Of a DNA stretch of 64,000 bases, positions 35,096-47,967 are shown piece after piece. Source of the stretch: Parelaphostrongylus tenuis (Eukaryota > Nematoda > Chromadorea > Rhabditida > Metastrongylidae); assembly GCA_019055375.1 (NCBI GenBank), contig JAHQIW010000010.1, positions 62,001 through 126,000 on the forward strand, written 5' to 3'. Within the stretch, counting starts at the first letter, position 1; every line of letters begins with the position of its first letter. The notes beneath the pieces are model-generated. The model saw only the letters and a program-made list of their open reading frames with translations, ran no database searches and had not been told where the DNA came from. A program made the translations under genes and the position numbers.

Positions 35096-38000
35096 ATGTT
35101 TTCACTTTTCTTGTTTTTGGTTGCGTTTGTCGTCTTATTTTTGAAATGGCTCGACGTTCGTTCACTTGACGAGCTTAGAAATATTTTTGACCTTATCATC
35201 TCTGGTAATGGCCAACATATGCTATCAAATTTATTCCAGGTAACATTTTAATGGAGACCATTTACAAATATGGCTTACTTGGTACTACACCCAGGCCGAT
35301 ATATCTGAGAAAGTATTTTAGGTTGATGAAAATTCAAGTCGACATGGTGGTGAACTTGTTGCTGCAGTACTCAAAGTAGGTAAAGTCCGTCTGTGGTGGT
35401 TCCGAAATTTCCTTTTTTTTTCATATTTGATTGTAATAGTTGACTACATGGGGCATTTCTGTTCGATTTTTAGTCCCATAACGTTCAAGAAATCTTCGTT
35501 CTGTGTGGTGGTCACATATCGCCTATCCTTGTAGCTGCTGAGAAACTCGGAATAAAAATCATTGATACTCGCCACGAGGTACAGAGATCACTTTATAAAC
35601 TTCCTCGAAAATATTATTTTTTTCATTTTTTCATGGGTTTGATGAACAAACTGTCACTACTCATTGTGTTTTGTTCTTAACCCTTTGGGGACCACCGTTA
35701 ATAATAGGCGGCGTCGCGCTGATCATTCGCCCAGCAGTCGCAGACAGGCAGCATTTGCAGGTCGATTGAATCTGCAAATGCTGCCTGCTTTGCCACGAGA
35801 TGTGGTGCCGTCATTGCAGTAGATGATTGAGCTGCGACGTCGCGCGGCGTGTTTCGCTTCGTATCACGTCTTTATCAAACGTTGAATTAAGCACAAGCTT
35901 TCTGAAATAAAATTTTTCTTGATAACTGACGTTTAAGCGATTCGTATTCTTCAGGGCTTGAAAAAATTAGGCTTTTCACAAACCACTTAGTCAAACACCT
36001 CCATTACTTAGACGGAAAATTCTGGTAATCGCAAGCTGTGATTTTAGTCAAGGTGAAAACAACATTTCCACATACCCACCGATTTTTATGGGTCTTCCAC
36101 CATGTTTAACTAGTAGAGACCAATCGTGCAAAAATCACATGGACTGTGAATGCACCTCCCTCATCAAACAGCGGCCTCGTATTCTGTGTCATGTTACTCA
36201 TGATAATGAGGCACTCCTATCTGCATTTCATGTTTGAATTCTCGAATGCTTCGTGAATTCCTAGCTATACAAGTGCGAGGATAGGGACTTCTACGCTAAA
36301 ATCCTCTCCATTATGTGACTGTGTCCTATGCGAGTGTAGTGTTTTAGGTTTAAGCTTACCGACCAGGTGTTCTGTAATACTCGCCACACACTTATTAAAA
36401 GATTCACTATACTCGAACCCATGCAATCATCTCTTTACTGTGTGGACATATCTGCGCTCTTGGGTTGTACATAGACGCTTATGTAAGCGGTCGCCTCATA
36501 GTAATATCTCAATCATTATTAACGATTTCTCCAGGCCTAGTCTTTCAAACAGCATTTTATAGCTGAACTCATATCATCTGATAAGAATGTTACTATGAAG
36601 CAAGAGTGGGTGACATGTCCTAGCAGTAAAGGTGTTGATTGCATGGTTACGGATATAGTTTACCTAACCTATTGTGAAGCGTACGGCGACAAGTCATGGA
36701 CGAAACGAGAACACCAAGCTGCGTCCGCATAAAACTACACTTAGACGGCAGCTTAAACTCAAACCAGTCACTCAACTAGGCATGTAAAGGAATCAGAGAC
36801 AAACGGGGAGGATTTTGAGATAGAAGTCACCATCATCACGCATGGAATATAAGACGTCAGGGCGAATGATTTTGGAAGCGTTTGAGATGAATCTATCAGT
36901 TCAAGCATGAGCCGCATGAAGGAATGCCCCGTAATCACATTCAATATGATATACTATGTAAGACTGTTATTTTGGTGAGAGAGAGGTGCATTGACAGTCC
37001 ATGTAATCTCTGCATGGTTGGTCTCCACTTCAACAACTCAGTGGACGACTCATAAGAAAAAGAGAGCATGTCGAAAGTCCGTTATATATCCACAGACTTT
37101 TCTAAGCTTTTTCGAGATTTCGTATTTTATGTTAGTGGTATACGTGCGTTTCGACGGCTCCACTTGTCATATCAGTAGCACACATCCTAACAAAGGGGGA
37201 ACACGTCACAGTTCACATCAAGTGAATTACCATATGTTGGACCGCTCTTTTTCAATCGATATTTTGCAGCTCTTATTTTGTTTGAACATCGTGATACTGA
37301 CGATACTCGAAGCGTGCGTATACCACTAACATGCAACATCAAACCTTGAAAAGGCACAATAAAGTTTGTGGATTCATACTGGAATTCTACAACGAGGTTC
37401 TTAGAAGATTAGTAGAACGGTTGAAAGTTCTTCTGCGCTTCATGCGATTGATATCTAGGTTTGGTGATTTTGTTTCTGTTCAAGTAATAAAGGTGTATGG
37501 CTGACTGAGTTGTGGGCATGAGATCTTTCCAGGCTCTGAAAGTAGGCGAAACCGCTGGAACGTCACATGTCGGAAGATTTTGTATTATGAAAATCCTTTG
37601 TTTGCTTTAGAAAGAATGAACCAGAATTCATTGAAGAATACTAAGCTAAGAGATAGCCGATTTAAGAAACTGTTAGGATGTTCAAATACGATGTTGCATT
37701 AGAACAGCCTCGATTTGTAGGAGTTTAAATCTTTGTAGGTTACAGCCGTTTTCGCAGCGGATGCGGTTGCACGCCTTCGTCAGTCTATCGGAGTCGCTGC
37801 GGTTACTGCCGGGCCCGGTGTCACGAATACCATCACAGCAGTAAAGAATTCCCAGATGGCCGAGAGCCCACTGTTGCTCATTGGTGGTGCAGCTCCTACA
37901 CTGCTCAAAGGTCGTGGCGCTTTACAGGTACACTTCCGAATTTCTTAGCACACCAAGCTTTAAGTGTTATGTAGGGAAATCTACTTCGTTTATTACTGGG

Positions 38001-41000
38001 AAAAGCTGCATCAGTCATGCCCCTGAGCGTACTACAATGCTTTCCTTAATAAATAATTGAGCAGTTTTCCTTTGCAGGACATAGACCAACTCATCCTACT
38101 TCGCCCACTGTGTAAATATGTAGCACGTGTGGAACGGTTGCGCGATATTGTACCAACCGTTCGTCAGGCTATTAAGGTATGTGAGATCATTGCTAACCTT
38201 CGTGTCATGGTTATACGTATTTTTTTTAAGGCGGCCACATCAGGGTGTCCAGGACCAGTGTTCGTTGAGTTTCCAGTGGATGTACTATACCCTTACCAAC
38301 TCGTAATTAAAGAGATCGGCTTCAGTACGAAAACCGGTGGTTTTGTAGAGGTATGCTGTTGCTGGTGCAATGTATATGCGTCATTTATGTCCATTAGAGA
38401 ATGTTTCAAACTTTTGCCACTACTATTAGGTCTTTTCATAAGTTATGGCGCTACAGTAATGCAGTGAACACCAAATTTATCAACCAGAAGTAAATAAAAC
38501 TGTTTAACACCGTTACTTGAAGCATATGGCATAAGCCTAAGCATAGTCCTGTCATTTCTCGGCATCAAATCAATACCGTGTTCATTAGAACTCGTCATCC
38601 TTGGATTCAAAGAAAGTTAGTTGTCGATTCTGGGCGCAAATGATTGATGTCTCGGAACTTCTTCTTGCTAAGGAGGTGCTCGAGCGACTGAAAGAGGTGA
38701 CAGTCAGACGGCCACAAGTCAGGACTGTACGGCAGATGATCCAGCAACTCTCAGCCCAGTTCGGTCAACTTCTCCTTTGTCGATTTGGCGACATGTAGCG
38801 TTGCGCTGTCTTGAGGCAGGAAGAGATTGCGGCGAAGTCGACGTGAAAGGGCTCGATTGAAGCGGTCCAGAAACTCGATATGCGTACTGTGCGTACCAAG
38901 CTACCGTTTCTCATATGCGAGCTGCCGCACTTCTTTCATGTCGTTGTCCTACTAGCAACTTCGTTTGGCTTAGTAGTCGCTAAGTCTGAATTTCGCTGTG
39001 GTTTGAGGATCTGCTGTCTTCTTCATCAACTTGAGTGGAGGGATTCCTAAAAACGCTCTATTAAGGCATCCACAGTTGTAAGAAGTCGCTATCTCTTCTC
39101 ATTAGGTTTTCCGTTGCGAAGTTATTGTTCTGTCTGGTTAACTGATTAAAAGGCTTGATAGATCATATTCCGGTTTTCTCAGTACGTTGGAGAGACTTCA
39201 ACGGACTTTTAGGAGTTGAAATTGCTGGTCAGGTGGTTCAACCATTTGATGTGCCTGCATGAATCTGTAGAGAACAATGTCATTTATCGAAGGCGATACA
39301 AGTGTCACAAAGGACTCACTTCACCTATTAAAGGCCCAATGCATGACTTTCTACACACTATCTGCCGCGCCGCGTACCGGCTTTCTGAGGCTTACTGTAG
39401 TGGGTGCGTGATCCAACATAATTCCTGTTACTTGATTATTCTTACAATCATCACTATCAAAAGCTTTGTAATATTCCACGAAGAACTTAAATTTATTAGT
39501 AGGATGCAATTTATGTCAATTTTTAAAACAATATACACAAGTACTTGCGAAAAAAAATTGCAAAGTACATTTGCATCTCAGATCATAACCGATTGCCTTG
39601 TTCAAGTCTTTCAAATGATATTCTATCTTTTACTGATCAAAGTCCCTTTTTGTGATGATAGAAGAAGTCTGAATTTTTTTGAAAACTACAAAATTGTAGC
39701 AAGCGCGTCTTACTAACCCATCGACCGCGTCGCGTGCTGAACGAAAATCATCGTGGAACCCAAAGGGTTGAATCTAATCACCAGTTCTTCCCGAAAATCA
39801 AGAGTGTGTTCAGTGAAGAACTCCAGAAACAAAAGATTTTAGTGACGTCACTTTACTTGGAAACAAATTTTATTGACGTTCTTGGCAATAAAGCGTACGC
39901 AACGAAAATAGTGTAGTACACTTACATTTTTCAGTAATGTGACTTTCAAAGAACAAGAATTTTTTCCTTAATGCATAAGTTGAGTTGCCATGCAATATAA
40001 TTCTAAAAAATTTTTGAGATGGATTAGAATTACTGCCTTCATGTTTTATACATATTTGTATTATAGAAAGCTTTGAATTGGTATCTTCGATATCATGTTT
40101 CGCGGCAGTTTAGTGGTGCTTGGCAACATCAAGACATTACTCCACTACCATCACAGATTCCAATGGCTACATCTAATGAGGTAGCAAAAATTAATGTTCG
40201 ATAACATAACTAGCTCAGAAAGTCTCACACACTTTTTCTAATCTTTAGATGTTGCCAGTCCTTCCCTATGGGATGTTTTGTTTTATATCTAAATTATTTT
40301 GTGAACACTCTGTATTGGTCAATCCATCAAATCCAACTTATACTCTATTTAGGTGTCAAAAATGGTTCAACTTATTCGTGAGGCGAAAAAACCATTGCTG
40401 CTCATTGGCAGTCAGGCAATGCTTCCTCCAGTAGCTCCACAAAATTTAGTTAAATCAGTTGAAGTACGGCTAAGTTAAACCGTTGATGTGCTATCCTATC
40501 TCATCAGTGTTCTCATAGCATTTTTATTACAGTCATTGGGAATTCCTGTTTTTCTCGGTGGAATGGCCCGTGGCTTGTTAGGAAGGGAAAATAGTCTTCA
40601 AATGCGACAAAGTAGAAAGGAAGCGCTACGTGAAGCTGATCTAACCATTCTGGCTGGTTAGTTAGGGTCGTTTACCGCTCTTCTTGTGATTTTTAATTTG
40701 CTCAATTAGCAACGCTTGCATCGTATTCCACTTTTATAATGTTTGCTTCTTCCTATCAATATTCTCTTTTGAATTATCAATGTTCTGTTAGCCATAGTTG
40801 TTCAACATTTATGGTTCTTGTATTCGCTGAAGTCTATTAACATTTAAGGTACCGTTTGTGATTTTCGACTGTCTTACGGACGTATACTATCGAAGAAGTC
40901 GAAAATTGTGTCCATTAACAGGAATCGGAATCAATTGACAAAGGTGATGAACGTGCCTGTCGAAGTCAAGCGTTTCATATTTTGGTGGTTTCCGCAAACA

Positions 41001-43318
41001 TTTGAGATGATTTGGAAATTATTGTTTTTCTTTCCGTTTCTACATTCCTGCACTTTAACAGTGTTTGTAAACCACCAGCATACTTGTTCTCGCTATCTAT
41101 TATCTTGAATACTTTACCTTTTGATTGCCTCTCCGGCTACGATAGTTGTTAATAGCCTCCACATGACTTCCCTTAGTGTTTTCATGAAAATATCTTTTCG
41201 TTATCTGGATTTTTCTAAATGATATTAGTTAGGATTTGACATTTTGTACAGGAGTGTTGTTTGTTGCATGTTCATTTTGCTACTATTCTATAGAACAGCT
41301 ATTGCTAAGTGTTTACGTTTTCATATGAAACATTGAAAAATTATGCCAAGAAAGCATATGGCCCTACCTTTCAGAACGAGAAGACTTTTTGGAATGCAGA
41401 CATTTCTGTGCACGCCGATGTTGCATCTACACTGGTTGAAGTTGCCAAGCTAGTGGAACAGGTTTATACTTTCTGGTAGTGATTTCATGTGAAAGCATTT
41501 CTTAACAGACGCAGAAAACTGGATTTCCCGTTTCAGGTTGGTTACAAAGTACCAAATGAGTGGTTGTATGAGTTGAAACGAAGAGATAACGAAAAAGAGG
41601 AAGCAAATGCAGCAAAGATGGCCGATGAATTAGTAAACGGACTAATCAATCCACTCAACTTCTTGGCGCGTCTCGACAAGGTGAGGACAAAAATGCGTTG
41701 ATGTGAAAGCCTATGTCATAGTGTAGGTAAACATTATAGGTCATTGATTATATTAAAATCAGCGGTTTCCTCGCTCACTTCAAAATATCAGCGTGTTCAA
41801 ATATTCCAGGAATAAAGTTTTTTCTTAAAACAGCTCTTTCTTTAGAATGATATGGCAGACGTGATGTAGGTTTTTTGAGTTATCAACTCTTCAAGTACTC
41901 TGGTTATCGGAAAATTATCGTCTTTATTATCTTATGGTTATCTTATACTTATCGTATGAAAAAAAAATGCAGTCTGTGTCGATCATTTCTTACATGTTAG
42001 GTCGTTCCATAAGTTTTCGCACTAGACCAATAAATTTCAAATTTATCAATTAAAAGTTACTGAACTTGCTTAGTTTTGGTATCATTCAATTGCGCATTTT
42101 TTTGCGAACATTTTGATATACAACTTGCATATATTTGCTCTAAGATGGAGCTGTCTTGGGAACAAATTCGCTTGCTACTCATCCAGGGGAACATGCTAGT
42201 GAAGAGGCGCACAATGTTAATGAAGTTGGAGTTATGATACCATTACAGAAAGGACGGCTCAAAAGTGATTCGAGGTGTGCAAAGCTGGAGAGAACAATCT
42301 GGAAGATCAGTCTCGCTCGGGCCGTCTACAGGAAGCTCCATTGATCTTGCGTGCCGCTTTATTAGATTTTTCCCTACGGGCCATTCCTGCATAAGTAGCA
42401 AGCGAAGCAAGTCTAGGCACGTTGTTTACCAGAATATTCGTTTGATATTCGCTATTAAAGTATATCAAAATCATACTATATCAATACTTCTGAGTAATAA
42501 ATTTGGTGTTTGTTGCTATAGTGCCAAAACTTGTAAAACTAGCTAATATTAATACACTGTTTGTGCCTTTAGAGGTGTGCTAGTCCGAAAAACAATGTAG
42601 TCACTTTTTCTTATCACTTCAAAGTTATAATTCTTACAGAGACTTCCTGAAAACGCCATCCTTGTTGCAGACGGAGGAGATTTCGTTGGGTCGGCTGCCT
42701 ACATTGTACGGCCTCGGGGCCCATTGCAGTGGCTTGATCCAGGAGCTTTTGGGACACTTGGTGTGGGTGGAGGCTTTGCACTTGGAGCGAAGGTTTTGAC
42801 CAATTTTTACCGTGCTACCACCTAGCTCGAATTTTGAGTTTCTCCGTCTTACAGGTGGTACATCCTAATCGGCCAGTATTTATTTTGTGGGGTGATGGAT
42901 CGTCAGGATACTCAATAATGGAATATGATACGTTTCATCGTCACAAACTCCCAGTGATAGGAATTATTGGCAATGACGCATGTTGGACACAAATCGCTCG
43001 AGAGCAGATTCCTATGTTCGGCAGCAGTGTTGCGGTCGATTTGGTGGTATATTTTTTTTCGAAAAGAAAGAAATACATAAAAATCAAAGCCGTACGGGAC
43101 TTATATGAGAGTTGTTTAATATTCTTCTTCAGCGCACTCATTACCACAAGATTGCGGAGGCCCTGGACGGTTGGGGAGCTGTGTTGTCGAAAGATAACGT
43201 GTCTATTACTGAGAAAATCTTGGAAGAAGCACTGCTTCAGAATCGTGAAGGCCGAGCTGTTCTACTTAATGTTCTCATAGGCAAAACGGATTTCAGACAG
43301 GGTTCAATATCTGTTTAG
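35096..43318 (+). CDS. 2-hydroxyacyl-CoA lyase 2 / acetolactate synthase-like (ILVBL, HACL2) orthologue, 15 exons
   Basis: A thiamine-diphosphate enzyme anchored in the endoplasmic reticulum; mammalian ILVBL cleaves 2-hydroxyacyl-CoA in fatty-acid alpha-oxidation. Exons: 35096-35239, 35322-35375, 35474-35578, 37739-37927, 38078-38176, 38231-38350, 40067-40180, 40353-40463, 40533-40656, 40849-40943, 41375-41461, 41537-41680, 42640-42792, 42855-43046, 43133-43318. All junctions are GT/AG, all phases agree, and the product is 638 aa (human protein 632). Residues 2-18 are a hydrophobic N-terminal anchor. The ThDP N-domain has the catalytic Glu at 101 (DTRHE) and AGPGVTNT. The central domain has GGMARGLLG and [10 protein letters not shown]. 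The ThDP-binding C-domain has GDG at 526-528 and ND at 553-554, with VADGGDFVG before it and a conserved [12 protein letters not shown] end. No disabling change seen. Introns 3, 6 and 12 hold repeats. Confidence 0.96.
35690..35885. repeat. Short palindrome in ILVBL intron 3
   Basis: Centre ggcagcatttgcag-gtcgattgaat-ctgcaaatgctgcc: a perfect 14-bp inverted repeat with flanking imperfect complementarity (ggcggcgtcgcgctg versus gcgacgtcgcgcggc). It resembles the other dispersed palindromes in structure but not in sequence. Confidence 0.65.
37135..37181 (-). ncRNA. Hammerhead-like core, family A, antisense in ILVBL intron 3
   Basis: Minus strand: GUGCUA, CUGAUAUGA (two extra bases), a long stem II region, GAAAC-GCAC-GUA, UACCAC. 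Stem I keeps five of six pairs. The insertion in the CUGAUGA box suggests it is inactive. Confidence 0.45.
37532..37565 (+). ncRNA. Decayed hammerhead-like core, family B, sense in ILVBL intron 3
   Basis: GGCU, CUGAAAG, UAGGCGAAACCGCU, GGAACGUC. Both conserved boxes are mutated and stem I is lost. Confidence 0.35.
38560..39240 (-). mobile_element. Mariner transposase remnant in ILVBL intron 6
   Basis: Minus-strand pieces match the transposase C-terminal half: [19 protein letters not shown] at about 38750-38820, then [20 protein letters not shown] and DINHLRPE at about 38615-38710. Upstream parts near 38820-39060 are broken. Ends are not defined. Confidence 0.7.
42000..42430. mobile_element. 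Rearranged mariner fragment in ILVBL intron 12
   Basis: A plus-strand 5' part includes the start [13 protein letters not shown] at 42145 and a 5' flank shared with the copy at 48600-49170. It is followed by a minus-strand repeat of the same N-terminal region (42330-42420). A deletion and an inverted duplication have removed the catalytic domain. Confidence 0.65.
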
Positions 43319-43338
43319 ATTAACTTCTATATTTTCTG

Positions 43339-43369
43339 AATAAAAAATAAGTTTAAGTAATGTAATAAA
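43339..43369 (+). terminator. ILVBL polyadenylation signals
   Basis: AATAAA at 43339-43344 and again at 43364-43369, 21 and 46 bases after the stop codon. Confidence 0.75.
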
Positions 43370-43399
43370 CACTTGATACACGCTAATCATTTCTGTTGT

Positions 43400-44585
43400 A
43401 ATAGAAAATTAAATACGAGAAGATATTAGTTGCTGTTACTCATACTGAATCTTTTTTTGTGTTCGTTACTCTATCTCTTGAGTGTATCTAAACTCAACAG
43501 TACTGAATTTTGAACAAGGGCTAACAATTATCATACCATGATCTAACACATTTTTCTAATTCATTACATTTGTAACTACGTGTTGCAGTTCCTATTATCA
43601 CGGCTGCTTTGTAACTTCTGTAACTAAATTGTTCACATTATAGACTGTCATATTATCAGCAATTATTGCATATATTCCGAATTGGAACATTCCGTATCTA
43701 CTTTTTAGTTAGTCTTGTCATGAAGAAATGTACTGACATATAATGAATGAAATATTGCTTACTTTGTTACAAAAAAAATGTACTATCTTTATATCAAGTC
43801 TCTCTAACGTGGTAATGGCGGCGGTGGATACAACGTGCCAAAGTAAGGGGGAGAGAGCAAATAATTGAATCCGAAATATGGTCGCTGTAGTACGCAGGAT
43901 AATCTCTTTATCTATGTTGCTTTAGATTGTTCAAAATTTCTTATGCTTATCAATCATGTACATTAACGCGTATAACATTGTTCCTGGTAACTGTGCTTTC
44001 ACGTCAACTTAACGCCTGAAATACTGACTTTGAAGTGCATGAAAAGTGGTTTCATGTTGCCTCTTACCAGGAAAAAACCATTTTTTCGTCTTCGACACCC
44101 TAAATTATGCTTATGAGTACTAGGCACAGGTCCAGAACAGAGAAAGCGCACTTCAGTTGAACAACGAGAAATTACTGGTTCTAAGAATAATACTCGCTTT
44201 CTTCAAGCACCCGAAACTAATTTAGTAACCCTGAAGAGTAACGGCAAAAGATTGCGTGCAAGCGCTTTTTTACACATCGAAGTCCATTCGCTCTAGGTGC
44301 CGCTGGTCTTTTCTAATTGAGTTTCCAACTGCAATGATATCAAAGTTATCGAAAATTTCAGTGATTTCACTGGATATTTTCCAAAAACATAGTAGTGTGG
44401 AGTCAACTTTCTATGACTCTAGCGTAGAAATAGACTTTATCCATCAATCTTATCCGTCTAAGGCTCCCTATATTTTCGTAAACAAAAATCAGTGTGAAAT
44501 AAGAAAAATTGGGAAATGATTGAAATCAAAGTAACGTACCCAAAATGGACAAGATAACTGTGTAAACCAAAAGAAATGAAAACAA
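43400..44585. other. Intergenic, nothing recognised
   Basis: AT-rich DNA between the ILVBL 3' end and tRNA-Thr. No exon or repeat identified. Confidence 0.4.
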
Positions 44586-44600
44586 AGAAAAAAAAAAAAA
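44586..44600 (-). terminator. Pol III terminator of tRNA-Thr
   Basis: A T-run on the minus strand (AAAGAAAAAAAAAAA on the plus strand), starting about ten bases after the tRNA 3' end. Confidence 0.85.
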
Positions 44601-44609
44601 GTGGACTAG

Positions 44610-44681
44610 TGCCTCTGGGCGGGATTGAACCACCGACCTTCTGTTTACAAGACAGACGCTCTGCCACTGAACTACAAAGGC
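44610..44681 (-). tRNA. tRNA-Thr, anticodon TGT
   Basis: A complete 72-base cloverleaf including the discriminator base. Acceptor stem GCCTTTG/CAGAGGC (one G-T pair), D stem GTTC/GAGC, anticodon stem TCTGT/ACAGA with loop CTTGTAA (anticodon TGT, reads ACA). T arm GGTGG-TTCAATC-CCGCC, discriminator A. No intron. A T-run terminator follows. This is the only structure of the many tRNA-like sequences here that folds completely. Confidence 0.94.
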
Positions 44682-45375
44682 CCATGTATCCTTGACACGC
44701 CTGTTGCCTATACAGTATGATAGATTCCTATGCAGTAATGGATCGCAACTCCGTAAAAGTGTTATTCCTGTTTCGAACATATTTACCCGTAAAAGTGGCA
44801 CTTCGTATCTATCTCAAAATGAGCAGACTGAGTTGTTTTAAATTATCGTAAGACTGTGCATCTCAAACATGTAGAACTTATTTCCTTAGTAGGGATGGGA
44901 AGACAACCGAAATAAGAATCCAACAACTTTACTGTTATCTTCATAGACTTCAACTCGAATCATAGAGTCGTACGACGCACTACTCCATCTTCACTCTATT
45001 GTTTCTATCTAGCCACGTGACAGTACTATCAAGAATTTTCACAGCTTCACAACGGAACATTCATTTAGCATATTTTTCACTTATGATTAGAAAACTCCTT
45101 AGGCAGTAAAACAATTAGTTTTCGTTATATAGCAGAACTGCTCAGTTGAATCTGCTTGAAAGAGGATTATAAAAACTCTGCTAGCGTTCTTGAGTCTTAG
45201 TAAGTTGGAAAAAAAGTTGTGGCACAGTGATAACTTTCCCACTTTGAGGCACATTGATAAGCATAAGATAACTCCAATGTATATCATGGGAATATTACAC
45301 TTTACTATGTGAAATTTCCCCACTGAAGGCTTAGTTATTATTCGTCTTTATTTTCACTTTGTTACAAGCCTCCGC

Positions 45376-45655
45376 TATGTCTAACGATTCAATCGAAGTT
45401 CGTGTTTTATTGCGTGATTATTGGAGAAAGGGTCTTTCACAGCGAACGAACTGCAGTCGATGAAATCAACGAATTTGAAGGGGAAGCACAACAGGGAAAT
45501 CTGCTAGTGGACGCTGATTACAGCTTCAATGCCGCAGATCTTGACCTCAAAGACAAGCCTCGTTTAAGACGTTCAACAAAGCCGAACTACGAAGATTTGA
45601 TTGCTGGTCTGAAAGATGAACTAGCAAACTTGATGTTTCTCATACTGCTGTGCTA
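45376..45655 (+). mobile_element. Mariner transposase N-terminal remnant
   Basis: Starts MSNDSIEVRVLLRDYWRKGL at 45376 (the paired helix-turn-helix start). It shifts frame, then continues with FNAADLDLKDKPRLRRSTKP, YEDLIAGLKDE, matching the order of the linker between the two DNA-binding motifs of mariner transposases. The catalytic part is absent. Confidence 0.65.
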
Positions 45656-45659
45656 ATTT

Positions 45660-47283
45660 ATCTCCACCAGTTTCGCAGAAACGATGACCTTTATTTTGAA
45701 GAATAGTTATTATTGTTTTTGCTTGGAATTTATGCATAAATTTTGAGTTTTTTATTGATGCCCCATGACTTTCTTTCCAACCTAATTGAGTTAACAATCC
45801 CGAATATCTAAACTGCAAATTCCCGTCACACTCTCAAAATCAGATTAAGTCCAATAAATAACATGACAGCGTGGATATGGTGAATCTATTTTTTCACTGC
45901 CTGTTCGCTCTTTTGGTCGCCGTGCATCTAGTGTTCATTCAATCCTGATAACGATGAAATGAGTGAAGAGCTTATCGAAGTCAGATAAGACGTAGATTGA
46001 ATGACAGATGCCGGTTCCCTGTGGACATTCCATTTCATGCAATAATACGATATGCCAGCTTTTCGAGTTATGCATGAATAACTTAATTAGCCTTATATGG
46101 ATGCGGCAGTAGACCAACACCGATCTGGTATAAAAATCATCATCGAAAGGGATTTTCCATTCGGACAAAGATCTACTTCAGTGTATCCATCCCAATGCGA
46201 TAAACAAGATCCACATCATGAAGACGACCAGCTGTGTATCATGACTACGCACAACGCGGCTGTGAAGAAGATGAGTACTTCGCAACGTCAGCAAATAAAG
46301 AACCTCGTACCAAACTCACACCAAAAGAGTAATCAAGAAATGTGCTGTTCTTCATTACCGCGGTTTAATGAGGTTCCTTTTTTTCAGATTCACTTGTGTT
46401 TCTTCATCTTTTGTGAAGTTGATGAGAATGGCACATGGCCTTTCACTATCTCGCACATACTGTAGAACTATTTCACGAATAGTTCCTATTTCTATATCTA
46501 TAAGCTTCGTAGATTAATCAAATTTACTTGAACCTTTAACTTAATATGTAATTTAATTTTGATTGACCTTTCCTACAAACTACTCCATTGCAATCTCATG
46601 ACCTTTTCCTTGATCCGTTATCTTCGCTTTCACATGAACTTCAACTGCAAACTGTTCCGACAACCTTTTCCTTGACGTGATAGCATCGCCTTCCCATACA
46701 TTGTAATCCGTTCACATCAAAGCGTGGCCCTTGTAGCTTTTTGTGCTCTGAACTTTCTTAATCCTGTCGGTTGTACGCCTGTAACCTTCTGCGCTTTATC
46801 AGTTTGAGCTCATTAATTCTTAGTTCCTACGCTAAATATTCTGTGAGTTCCATAGCTCCAGCGTTCCAATGTTTAATTATTCACCCACTTCGCTCATGTC
46901 TATTCACTCAACTACATATCGTCAGACTGCTATTGCATTGTTATTATTGCTATAAAAAGTCATAACCCAAACGTCAGGTTTTCCTTTTCCCTGCGCAAAA
47001 AAAATCTGCGGTGGTGATTTAGTACAAAGTCGAGCATTCTACTTCGAGTCAATAATTATTTCTTTGTTAAAGACTAACCCGAAACTCAATATCACTGCAA
47101 CCACCAATACACATATCATGCTGAGAAAGATAACCTTACCTGACCTTTCTGGGTTTCATTAGTAATGAACGTAAAGTTAAATTTACTGAAAGTGTCTTCG
47201 TAATAACTCGAAAGACCGACTTTCTTGAAACCTCGGCATGTTAATAATATAAACCTTCGAAAATGATAAGAAAAGCTTAGAAA
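45660..47283. other. No gene recognised
   Basis: One open frame (46097-46465, plus) has a start but no family resemblance, and no splice signals support it. No repeat recognised. Confidence 0.35.
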
Positions 47284-47372
47284 CTAATCTTTATTTAGAG
47301 CTTCACGAGGTTGGTATCTTTTTCCCAATCGATTGTTCTTCTTTCCGGTCGATGGGTTTCGCGTTTGCTTTT

Positions 47373-47408
47373 GGCTGACGTTTCGGCGAATACGCCTTCT
47401 TCAGAGCC
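47373..47408 (-). ncRNA. Hammerhead-like core, family B, left arm
   Basis: Minus strand: GGCU, CUGAAGA, A, GGCG-UAUU-CGCC, GAAACGUC, AGCC. Stem I 4 bp, stem II 4 bp with a bulged A before it, stem III reduced to ACGU with no loop. Confidence 0.65.
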
Positions 47409-47931
47409 TGAACGTATCAATCGTTTTAAAGCTATTTATATGACTATATACTGTGAGAGAAAAATAAATAAATAAATAAATTGAAAATCTACGGTGTTGC
47501 TAAGCGATAACTAATTCGGGGAAACCACTCACCTTACCATCTACTCCAAGGACTACCTAGGGCATGAACCAGAAACATCGGCGCGAAAGACCCTTGAAGC
47601 TTTCTGGATAAATTCCAGAAACCCGCAAATGAACAAAAAGGGCGAGTGCCTTAACATAACCAACCACATGGCACCTTACCTCAGATTGATTTTCTAGGGT
47701 GGGTCTCAGATGGCACCTATCCATAATTTGACCTAGTGACACGGGGGGCGGGCTCATACGCCACCGTGGCGCTAGCAACATAGGTAGTCCCTGGATTAGA
47801 TGGTAAGGTGAGTGGTTTCCCCGAATTAGTTATCGCTTATCAACACCGTAGATTTTCAATTTATTTATTTATTATTTTTTCTCTCACAGTATATTGTCAT
47901 ATGAATAGCTCTAAAACGATTGATACGTTCA

Positions 47932-47967
47932 GGCTCTGAAGAAGGCGTATTCGCCGAAACGTCAGCC
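47932..47967 (+). ncRNA. Hammerhead-like core, family B, right arm
   Basis: Same sequence as the left-arm core on the opposite strand: GGCU, CUGAAGA, A, GGCG-UAUU-CGCC, GAAACGUC, AGCC. Cleavage would fall after C47963. Confidence 0.65.

Noticed and set aside
34973..35251. ILVBL start placed upstream at 34973
   Set aside because: The extension has no similarity to the family, and a TTTCAG acceptor lies two bases before the ATG at 35096.
44458..44801. Minus-strand frames including CSSVAERLSCKQKVGGSIPP
   Set aside because: They are translations across the tRNA-Thr gene and its T-run.
46097..46465. A 122-codon plus-strand gene
   Set aside because: No recognisable family, no splice or start support; treated as chance.
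47373..47967. Reading family B motifs simply as a CTGA...TCAG stem with an inner GGCG/CGCC stem
   Set aside because: It is possible for family B alone. However, families A, C and D share the same conserved unpaired boxes with different stems, which the hammerhead fold explains and the simple hairpin does not.
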